Shown piece after piece: positions 12,938 through 64,000 of a stretch of 64,000 bases of DNA (position 1 is its first letter; each line of letters opens with the position of its first letter). A model generated the notes under the pieces. It did not search any database. It had not been told where the DNA came from and saw only the letters and a program-made list of their open reading frames with translations. Both the position numbers and the translations under genes were made by a program. Source of the DNA: Sipunculus nudus (Eukaryota; Annelida; Sipuncula; Golfingiida; Sipunculidae); contig CM049316.1 of the NCBI GenBank assembly GCA_026874595.1, forward strand, positions 13,506,839 through 13,570,838. Reading direction: 5' to 3'.

Positions 12938-14669
12938 TTAAATATTGGCAAAAATATAAAATTGGTACCTTAAATTTTGCCCAAGTTTGACCATGGCAAG
13001 TTTTTTTCCTGTAACTGCTGTGGATTTAATTTTCAAAGCATGTTTTTGTTACCATTTCAACTGTTAAAAAAAAAAATTGAAACCAGTTGATCAAAAACTG
13101 TAGCTTTTATTCAAGTTTTCAGGGACCATGTCACATATTGTTTACATCAAGCTAGTGTTATGCAGTTCACTAGAGCTCAGCTCCCCAGCTTCAGCTCTAA
13201 GTTCCTTAAATTTTGCATACAGTGAGATGTCCCCGAAATCATCTAACATACTAAAAGTTTGGTCACTAGGACTGCATTCCTTCGAGATATTAAGAAAAAA
13301 CTTCATTTTCTCCATTAGAACCTCATTGTTACCCTTTAAGATTGCCTAATATCAAAACCACTGATCTGACTTTGATCATATATAATATACATATTTTTCT
13401 ATACATTCGCTATGCATATGCCAGAAATGATGTCAGTATTGTGTAATTGTTTTAAGTTCTAGGCCCAAACATAATGCACTTTGTAAAAAATCAAGAAAAA
13501 TGTATTTACTTTCTTAACATGAAAATTGCTGAAGGTAGAGATTTTTTGCCAGGGATATAACATTATTTAATCAAGATTCAATTGTATTCCCAAAATTAGT
13601 TCTGAATTTTTCAAATTTTATAAGTTATTAGCATAAATATAAAAATCAGTACCTTAAATTTTGCCCAACTTTGGCCATGGCATGTTTTTTCCCTGTACGC
13701 ACTGTTGATTTAATTTTCATATCTTGCACATGTTAGGATTTTAGCTTCTAAATTCTGAAGTTTTAAAAGGAATTGGTCAAAAACTAGCTTTTATGAAAGT
13801 TTTTATGAGACCATATCACACCTTGGCTGTACTGAAGCCCCTCTTTTATGTCCCCACATTGACCCTTCAGGCCAATTATGCATGCTTGAAGCGAGGCACT
13901 CTGCAGCCAGCCAGCTCTTGGGTGGCTTCAACTGGATCTAACTGTCCAACCCCCTCCACTAGTATTTGTTTAGGCCATAAACATAACAATAAACTTTTTT
14001 TTTAATTCTTGGTTTATGATAAGAACTTAAAAAAATAAATGGAAAAGGAATTTATAGTTAATGAGTTACAGGGGATTACCTTGCAATTTCTGATCATTTA
14101 TGGATCTTCCATGGATGGCCAAAATTGTATTTCAAATGACACCATGCAGTCACCATTGGGTATTTTTCATTTCAACCATAAAAATGAAAAATAAATAATT
14201 AAAATAAATTGTTGTTTACTATTAGGGATTATATGAAGCAAGATAATGATAGACAAGGATGCAGTTGATTATATTAAATTAATCTAAATTTCCAGGTCTT
14301 TTTCAGGTGTTTAACTTGTTGGTTTATATTTATTACAAAATTAAAATAATAAATAAATATGTCAAAAATTAAAAAAAATATTACTCAGACAAGTGCTTGT
14401 TAAAGATTTTAATTTGTTTGACTTATAACTCATGGTTGTATCAGTTGTTACATGATACTGGCTAAATTAATAATCAAAATTTATATTACTGGTCCTTTAT
14501 TTCAGTTCATAAAATTAAACATTCCCAACTCCAGTTTGCTCCTGGTATGATATATTGGGTGTTTTGATCCTTGGATTAATTTTAACACATGTATTAGTTT
14601 TATAGCTGAGAATACTTTTCTTTTTTCCTGATTCCATTTAAAAAAATATAAATATTTAAATTTTTCCTG
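12938..14669 (+). mobile_element. Truncated F2 core, then spacer
   Basis: From 12938 to about 13990 the F2 core blocks recur (AAATTGGTACCTTAAATTTT, TTGACCATGGCAAG, TTTGATCATATATAATATAC, TGCCAGAAATGATGTCAGTA) without a 5' hairpin. 13990-14669 is AT-rich and holds nothing recognisable. Confidence 0.45.
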
Positions 14670-14672
14670 TTA

Positions 14673-14948
14673 GGCCAAAAAAAAAATAAGGTATGGTTCT
14701 CAGGCACTTTTTTTCAGAAATCAGTGCGGGCGGGCGGTATTTTATTTTTGACCTTTTTTTGGATGTTTCGATAAAAATGTCATATAATCAGGAAAAAGCA
14801 TGAAAATGACAAATTTTTTGCTAAACACTACATAAATTGTATTATTTATCTTCTTGAAAGATAAAAATCAAAATAAAAATTTTTGATGCGGGGGGTTGAA
14901 ATTGACGCGGGCGGTGCCTGAGAACCATACCTTTTATTTTTTTTGGCC
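14673..14948 (+). mobile_element. Harbinger/PIF-like MITE with TTA target duplications
   Basis: The terminal inverted repeats are about 35 bp. The left begins GGCC, then an A-run, then GGTATGGTTCTCAGGCAC; the right is the mirror image ending in TTTTGGCC. The direct repeat TTA flanks it at 14670-14672 and 14949-14951. A 3-bp TTA or TAA duplication with GG-starting ends is typical of PIF/Harbinger. At 276 bp it has no coding capacity. Confidence 0.75.
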
Positions 14949-14951
14949 TTA

Positions 14952-15195
14952 GTGCTGTGGATTTAATTTTCACAGCATGTACACATTAACATTTCATCTG
15001 TTTAAATCTGAAATTTGAAACCAATTGATCAAAAACTGTAGATTTTATTCAAGTTTCCAGGTACCATGTCTTCATTGTTTACATCAGATCAGTATAAATG
15101 CAGTGTACTGGGCAGTTACATAACACCTTCAGGTCTGACCTACTGCCACTGTGAGTGTCTGGGTCAGGCTGGGTCAGGCAGTAATTACCAGAGAG
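14952..15195 (+). mobile_element. F2 tail fragment
   Basis: GCTGTGGATTTAATTTTCAC, CAGCATGTACACAT and GATCAAAAACTGTAG match the 3' half of the F2 core at 10540 and 13020. The MITE at 14673 therefore inserted into an F2 copy. Confidence 0.5.
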
Positions 15196-15285
15196 CCTCT
15201 CTTTCTCTCTCTCTCTGGCAGTCTAGGTCTCTCTTTCTCTCTCTCTCTATCCTCTGCTTTTTCTCTTTCTTTCTCTATCTTTCTT

Positions 15286-15320
<35 letters not shown>

Positions 15321-15324
15321 ATCC
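15196..15324. repeat. CT-rich microsatellite
   Basis: An impure (CT)n tract with CTTT interruptions. It creates long S/L/F-rich or R/E-rich reading frames that are artefacts. Confidence 0.9.
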
Positions 15325-16655
15325 CTAATTGCCTCCATTCCTCCCTCCATCCCATTCTGTTGACAGGTACTATAAACTAGATACATTAGCTATAAATGTT
15401 GATGCAATTTAGAAATGTGAATCAACTGAAATATTCACAATCACATGTATGTTATACTGTAAATTTATAGTAACATTCGGAAACTTGGATTAAAATTATG
15501 TAATGAAAAAAAGGAATAAATGCAAATATTGTTAATTTTTTCTTGGCTCAGTAGAATGGGGAAAAAAATTATTTGCTTTGTTTCTCCATCTTTCTGTCTG
15601 TTTTAAATATTTAATGTTCATGAATAAACTTTTTTTTTATAAGCACTGTTGAATTAAATTTCATATCCTGTATGTATATGCAAGGGTGTTGTAACTCTCA
15701 CCATCCCCTTCTTCATCCCACTGAGGCTTTGGTCCTTGGCACTGTGAACAATAGTTCTATGGCTATAGCATAAAATTTAATAATTAAAGAAAATATCTAC
15801 AGAGAGACAGAGGCATTGTAACTCTGATCATAACACAACCCCCCCCCCATCAAGTCATTGCACCTGTGGAATGGGGACGTTATGGCAACTGTATACATAT
15901 CATAAAATTGATAAAAAAAGGTTTACCAAATAAATTAGATCTCATCAGACAAATGTGTAAACTGTTGAACTGTCAACAGCTTATCAAAAAGGTAACCAGT
16001 GGAAAGGCATGGTCAGATCTCAAATATTATTTGCAACATTTTCTTCAATCATATAAACCAACCATGGCCCAGATTACCTCTTCCTCTCAAACATTATCTA
16101 CATTTCATCATATTTTTAAGATTTTAACCTTCCAGGTGGTTCAGTACTGTTGACCATTTGTCCATAGGTACCTATGTACATGCCAGAAATTATGTCAATA
16201 TTGTGTAAAATGTAGACGTGAGGCGCATCAAAATAATGCACCTTGTCAAGACTGATCTTGTCAAGATATTATGTCATACAGTCACAAATTCATAAATCCC
16301 CTCATCAGCATAGTTAATCATAACCTTGTATCTGTCAAATTGAACTCTTGCAGTTTTCCATACACTATAGATCCTTCAACAAATAGCCTTATCATCATTA
16401 TACCACTGCTTAGCATACTGTCATTGCATTCATATTTGCTCAAATAAATTGCTTTTTTCGACCCCTCCCAAATAAATAAAAAATGAACCACTATATTTTA
16501 CTCCATATTAATCCATCAGTCAGGTTATTTCATATATCATTTACTCACATATTACATTTTATTCCTTTATAAAAGCCCAACATGACCATGATATTCTTAG
16601 CTTTATCTACTCAATATAGTATCACAACGGTGATACATTTATAGTCCAATCATGA
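15325..16655. other. Intergenic spacer, no gene seen
   Basis: AT-rich DNA with a poly-C run near 15839-15849. A stretch near 15660-16040 (GTTGTAACTCTCA, AAACTGTTGAACTGTCAACA) resembles 8985-9200, so it is another dispersed repeat. Confidence 0.45.
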
Positions 16656-16739
16656 TCAGCTGAGCGCCGTGACCCATGGGTCCCTTGTTACCTTCAAGGT
16701 CAACTTCAGCTGAGCACAGTGACCCATGGGTCCCTTGTT
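16656..16739 (+). mobile_element. Two F2 3' ends in tandem
   Basis: CAGCTGAGCGCCGTGACCCA with CCTTGTT (16656-16689) and CAGCTGAGCACAGTGACCCA with CCTTGTT (16706-16739) lie 50 bp apart. Both contain the palindrome GACCCATGGGTC. Neither has a full element immediately upstream. Confidence 0.7.
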
Positions 16740-17818
16740 TTTTGAAGACTAGTGGCTCCACTTTGATTTTACAAATGTTTACGTATTTTCTTTAAATTTT
16801 TATTTTTGAGACCGTCAAAGATGGTCCTAGATTTGCAACTAGAATCTTCTAACTTGACATTCAGGGAAGTCCATGAAAAATGTCATTGGAAACCTTTAAT
16901 TAGGTCTCTGTTACCCCTATCCTTCCAGCTATGCATCAGTTGATTCGGGATACCATCTACAAAATTTGGCATTCAGATTTCCCTTTTGTGAATGTCTTCC
17001 TAGGTATTTATAAGCACAAGCTTATAAGCAATATATATTTAGCAGTTGAAGACCAGTTAAGTTTCATTCCAAGCCCAACAGATGGCACTACAAATTCATC
17101 CACTGAATAAACAACCCTTGTTCCTGGAAAATGGCACTGTGATAGCCTTTTTGACAAAATAATAAAGATTTATTGAAAAATTTGGGAAATGACCTCTTTG
17201 GAACACCCTTTAAATCATCCTAACAGTTAATGACCTGCAACATGCATATCTGAGGAGTTAACACAGAGGAGATGTGTTAAAAAGATGGAATAGGACCTCC
17301 ATCAATTATAATATAGATTAAGACTTTATATTATAGGTTGTTGTTGAAAGAAAAACCATGTTCCTAGCTCCTTTCAGCCTGTGTACCTATATTCTTGTTA
17401 TTTTGTTTGTGTCAATATTTCTGGTTATTGGTTTCACAACTAGGATATGTGTTAAATCCCATTCATGTGTGTATGTCTGCATGTTTGTTCACTACATAAC
17501 TCATGCATCCATGAACAAAATCACATGAAATTTTCAGGGCATTTTTAGTGTGGATCCACATCATGAACCAGTTCTAGAAAGGTCTTCCAGGAATATTCAC
17601 AAATGTACAGTCACTTGTATACCAATGAAACTCTGAATATGTAGGCTGAATAAGTTAATTCAAACACTTCTGCACGAATGAACCGGGGAGTGTTGGCTGA
17701 ATAAGAGAATGTGTACATGTTTTCAGGAGCTTCCCACAACAAGGACAAACCAAGTGGCAGAGGTCTGCTTTCCTGAGAACACAAATATGTATTTCAGATT
17801 TTTGTTGTATTTTTTTAG
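16740..17818. other. Upstream flank of RSPRY1, no gene seen
   Basis: AT-rich sequence. No promoter can be called. TTTTTTTAG at 17810-17818 could be the acceptor of a 5'-UTR intron, which would place the transcription start further upstream. Confidence 0.4.
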
Positions 17819-17884
17819 ATTGTCACTGAAAGAATAGACTTGTGCCTGGCCCCCATCAGCCCGTGCATCCAGTGACCTGTTGTT
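17819..17884 (+). promoter_or_regulatory. RSPRY1: Putative RSPRY1 5' UTR segment
   Basis: It lies between a pyrimidine-rich AG (17818) and the ATG at 17885. An in-frame TGA four codons before the ATG rules out N-terminal extension within this exon and supports 17885 as the start. Confidence 0.4.
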
Positions 17885-59721
<41,837 letters not shown>

Positions 59722-60180
59722 CAGGAAAACATGTCATTTAGTACCCTGTCATCGTGTTTTATATAACCACAGGTCAAAACATACAGGTATTATACAGTAC
59801 AGACATACTGATCATGCAAAAACTGGTACATATAGTTTTATCACACACAGTTTTATACAGTGAACATAAATTGTCATACACACACAAGAGATAGTGGCAG
59901 GTAACAGATATATTTAATATGTTTATCTTCATTGATAAAAGGGTAGTTTTAAATGATTATTTGTACATATTTACGGTAAAATGTATTTTAGTTGATTATC
60001 AGGGCCAGTTTATGTTCATGGTTGATTAAATCTTATACTTAAATGCTGATTTCTCAGGCTCAAGCATTTTGACCAAAAACATTAAAAATTTTTATTTTGT
60101 GTGAATAACAGTAGAAATTTATCAGTATTTAGCCATTCTGAAATTTTTGCGAAGGAAATAAAATTCCAATAAAATTTAGT
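59722..60180 (+). other. RSPRY1: Putative RSPRY1 3' UTR
   Basis: AT-rich sequence after the stop, ending near two AATAAA hexamers. The real 3' end may lie further on. Confidence 0.4.
60157..60173 (+). terminator. RSPRY1: Candidate RSPRY1 polyadenylation signals
   Basis: AATAAA at 60157-60162 and 60168-60173, about 440 bp after the stop codon. A third lies near 60624. Confidence 0.4.
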
Positions 60181-60254
60181 TTTTGTACTCTCCCTAATAA
60201 GCAAAAATGTGGTTTTGAGCACTATACTGCAGGCACTGGAACCTACTTAGTACT

Positions 60255-60273
60255 CTACATACATACATACATG

Positions 60274-60338
<65 letters not shown>
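60255..60338. repeat. (CATA)n(TA)n microsatellite
   Basis: Several ACAT units, then about 30 TA units. Confidence 0.95.
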
Positions 60339-60340
<2 letters not shown>

Positions 60341-61138
60341 TGCACTTGGTATCAAGTGTGGCTGGGTTGCAAATAGAGAACACCAGGAAAATATTGAAAA
60401 TATGAAATTTGTGGATATTTAAACTCACTACTTGGAAGCGTATAATTTTGTTCACACCATGAACACCAGGTGCGCCTAATTACCCATTGAGGTACAGTTT
60501 ACCATAAATACACAATGGTTTAACAGTGCATCAAGTCAGTGAAGATAAACACTTGGCTAACCTAGAGGCAGGGTCACACCTGTTAATTTCTAAAGCTTTT
60601 CTGAAGTTGCATATTTTTATGAAATAAAAAATTTCTAAGAACAATTTAATACAAAGTAAACAAATAATGCTGGCATTTGTATTATATGTAAAGCATGGCA
60701 GCACTCATTTTTAGACCCATATTAAAAGTAAATGAATGAATGTGTCATTGTGCAAAGGTTTGTAGCATTTAGTTAAACAGTTGTATTTTTTGTGCTGTCA
60801 TGTTATATGTCACAACTCATGCTTTAATAAGTGACTGCAGATCTGGGTATTTGTGCACACCTCATATGTAAGTAAATCACCTCATATTGAAATCATCTGC
60901 TTATATGCATAGATTTTTGTTATAATTGTTTGGTTTGATGTAATACTAGTCTTACTCTAAGATTTTGAAATAATATTAGGGCCAAGTACCATGACATATT
61001 AGGATACATTAATGTATAAAAATGTGGTATAGAATATACTGTACTATGTGAGAAAAAGGAAAATTATGATTTATACATATAGGGCATGGTTTGTTGTTAG
61101 AATCAAAGGCTGTGTTACTTTGGTACAACATTTTATAA
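60339..61138. other. 3' flank, no gene seen
   Basis: AT-rich sequence without recognisable elements. Confidence 0.5.
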
Positions 61139-61210
61139 ACAGGTGGCAGCACAAATCTGAAAATTAAACACCACATTTTAGTTCCCATGTCCATCACTAG
61201 ATGGCAGCTG
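61139..61210 (+). promoter_or_regulatory. Pair of CTCF-like motifs downstream of RSPRY1
   Basis: AACAGGTGGCAGCAC and ATCACTAGATGGCAGCTG, about 57 bp apart, parallel the pair at 55504-55576, and the spacer is AT-rich in both. They may be two copies of one small dispersed repeat. Confidence 0.35.
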
Positions 61211-62024
61211 TTACATCATTTTAAAATTGACATGAGATTTTAGAAAACAAAAATTACGATAAACCACAAGATTAACTAAACCAGATGCACTCTCTAACCA
61301 ACCATATTTTTTTACTGCAAAGGGTAAATAACTTAAAATCAATCAGTATATAGTATCATTAAATAAATAAATGTAATTTAAATTTTTTATCAAATCTGGG
61401 ATAAAGATTTATGAATATCTGTTTTTTCATAATTCTTTTTGAACCACCCCAGGTATCACCATTACAGACTAAATTTTCGAAAAGTTGTTATGCATCCCTC
61501 CTATACTTCCCTTTACTTTGCACTTAGAGGGGCAGAAATAGGACTTTAGAAAAAAAAGGGGGGGGGGGGGGGCATCTCCCTGGGGCAACAAGTGTGTAGG
61601 TTTTGTCAGTAGACTTTATACATAACAGTCACCTGCAGAAATAGGGAAATAAACGGTGTCAGGAGCAAATTCGGGTTCTTTTAATGGTATTATTCCTTAT
61701 TTTTAGGTCAAAAGAGCTGGGCATGCTCTCTCTGTGCCCTCACCTTCCCCTGCCCCTGATCTGGCCATAGCGGCCTGTGGTGTTTTGCAGCCCCACAAAT
61801 GAGCTTTACTTATTTTAGGTTCTCTGTCCACTCCTGATGACCCCAGAACCCTTGGAGATGGAAATGTGAATGAAGAATGAGAACAAAATAAATGAGAGTG
61901 AAAGGATGTCATACTTAACACAGTAATTAACACTGAAGTGTGAAATACTGTATAAGGTGCACTGAATGGTGAAATCCAATGTAAGGCACACCCAGCGCCA
62001 TATTGGTTCTCTGACATTATGACC
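61211..62024. other. 3' flank, no gene seen
   Basis: Contains a poly-G run near 61558-61573. The 104-105 codon - strand frames here show no similarity and overlap the dispersed repeat. Confidence 0.5.
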
Positions 62025-62285
62025 AGATTGCCAGACTGGCTGCCAGAGTGCCTTTACATCTAGGTCTGAGAAACACATTACAAGGCCCCATGAGGATACA
62101 AATATTTTCGTCATTTTATGATAATGCCTCATGGCAACAGATACACTGTCAATTGATATAAACCAGACTAATCGTTTGCATTTTTAGTGTACTTTCTAAC
62201 AACACCATACATGAGCCAGAGAAGTTCTGTTTTAACTCGACATATTGGTAAACCCCTCTGCATGTTTGTTGAATTTCTGACCGCA
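62025..62285 (+). repeat. Dispersed repeat, inverted relative to 31783-32045
   Basis: GAGTGCCTTTACATCTAGGT, CTGTCAATTGATATAAACCA, GTGTACTTTCTAACAA and CCCCTCTGCATGTTTGTTGA match the complement of 31783-32045 with moderate divergence. The reading frames across it are artefacts. Confidence 0.6.
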
Positions 62286-64000
62286 TGGATACATACATGG
62301 CTTGCACAGGTTACTAGACACAGCCAACTTGTACACAATACAGTAAATGACTCGTTACCATAGAGATGGGTTTCAGTTTGGATTGTGAGTTCACATGTAT
62401 TCTCTTGCATAAATTCATCATTCATAGCATAATGTTAAGATTATGGGCTGTTTACCACAATATGAATGCAACATGATGGAAGACCACTGTGATGCATTAC
62501 TCCATACTGCTTGTATCAAGACTCAAGTAGGGGTTACCAGCCTAATTATCAGTGCCTATGGAGTCTGGTTGTCACAGCTAGGCACACCCATGAGGGTACT
62601 TGTCTCACAGTGAGATCTCACTGGATGTAAACTAGAATAGGTCACTGAAGCTAAATAGATATATATGTTCAGGGTACCAGAGTAATGGTTTGCTGTTTGC
62701 AGCCTACTTTCTTTAACTTTGTTTTGAGCTAGGCACAGTAGAATTACATATAGATAATAGAAAAGGTTAAATAAATCATGTGTGTGTGTCATCAGTACAA
62801 GGCATTTAGCCTTACCATTCAGAGAACTAGTTTGTACAAATTTGTATTATAATACTGGTCACTCCTGCAACTGTAGTAACATGAAAAAATGAACCGTTTG
62901 CTTATTCCTCCACATGAGTGGAAATAAACTTGCACTGGTTGTGATCAGTGATGCAAAACATAAATGGTGCACATTCCAACTGGTAGCCTAACTAAGCAAC
63001 TTCACAGATAAAGGATTTTCAAGATTTAAATGTTTCTGAAAACCAGGATGGTTTTACTTTGAAACATTGCTATTCAGTCAAAATAAGATAAATAACTTTA
63101 GATAATACTCATATTATTGCAAATTTAATCCTTTTAGTTAAATATAACAGCATACACAAAAATCATTAACAGAATACATATAATGACATTTATATAAAGA
63201 CATAATTTCTGCAGAGGATCTGTGTATTTTGGGAAGTATAAATTAAATCTGGAATGATTAAGTTACAAGTTTAAACTAAAGCACACAAACAGTCTTTCAG
63301 CAGTGCATGTTAGTTACCTGTGTATATAAAGGACAAATAACATTGAAACATAATGTTTCATTTTAAATGGTTATTTTCAGTTACATCAAACAGTATTTTA
63401 TACTAATAATGGGTTCCTCTTTTAAAATGAATGGATATGTGTCCTTTCCTTAACGCAATAAATCTCTCTATATATCTGTTCAACAAAGAGTGTGTAATAA
63501 ATTAAGTTTGACCTTATTTATTTATTATTACGAATGTTTATATATGTTTAAAAACAAAAGATGTGGAATCACAGTATGGTTAAAAAAGATTGTGTGCATC
63601 ATACAGTTCCAGCAGATACTTGGTATTGTGGTAATAAATTTCAACTTTACCAAGCAATCTGACTGTCTTGGGCTGTGATAGAAAATATATTCATTTTTTG
63701 CCATCTGCAGATCGCCTGATTTAATCAGACTCAATATTATTAGGCCCTGCCATACATTGAGTCCGATATTCATACAGTGAGAGTTTTTACAATAAAAGCC
63801 TCCGACTACACACCACTGAATGCTCTTGTAACCAGTGTGTACATGTGTTACCATTACACAGTGCCAGCATGTCACTCTTCAATACTGGCTCGTTTAAACT
63901 TAATCTAACAAAATTCTGGCTCTCAGTCCCTCAACTTAGTGAGGCCCCTAGTGAGGTATTTATGTACATGCCTATGTAACTGTTCTTCTCTGTCCCTATT
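62286..64000. other. 3' flank, no gene seen
   Basis: AT-rich DNA in which no conserved coding exon, RNA gene or repeat was recognised. Confidence 0.5.

Noticed and set aside
15066..15386. S/L/F-rich and R/E-rich frames of 70-104 codons
   Set aside because: Produced by the CT microsatellite in three frames and both strands.

Overview
The window is animal nuclear DNA: AT-rich, with long GT-AG introns, abundant non-autonomous transposons and many microsatellites. The repeat repertoire (short elements with subterminal inverted repeats, a 3' hairpin and a CTTGTT or CTAG end) and the protein divergence from human suggest a lophotrochozoan, most likely a mollusc. That placement is inference; no species can be named from the sequence alone.

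One gene dominates. An RSPRY1 orthologue (SPRY plus C-terminal RING) runs on the + strand from 17885 to 59721 in 14 coding exons, with all phases matching and 578 codons, including an 11-nt microexon. Intron 10 is about 26.6 kb. A second gene lies on the - strand, interleaved with it: a 2.2-kb terminal exon (35923-38162) inside RSPRY1 intron 10, plus two upstream exons inferred here (52365-52457 and 55034-55103) on either side of RSPRY1 exon 11. Spliced this way it encodes about 800 residues of unrecognised function.

1-17.8 kb is intergenic and almost entirely repeats. Three element families are named here F1 (GGCGCCACC core), F2 (GTCCGTC-rich start) and F3 (GCGAACCTGTGA ends), partly nested in one another, plus a Harbinger-like MITE. 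17.9-28 kb holds RSPRY1 exons 1-10. 28-54.6 kb is the long intron with MITEs, an F1 and an F2 copy, and the - strand gene. 54.6-59.7 kb holds RSPRY1 exons 11-14. 59.7-64 kb is 3' UTR and repeat-bearing flank.

The most striking feature is a minisatellite of about 23 units of 50 bp (25860-26997) that fills the end of RSPRY1 intron 8. Each unit is a copy of the intron 8/exon 9 junction: the last intron bases with their AG and about 45 nt of SPRY coding sequence. The real exon 9 is simply the last unit. A second, unrelated 40-bp array likewise ends exactly at the exon 5 acceptor. No tRNA, rRNA, CRISPR array or autonomous transposase was seen.
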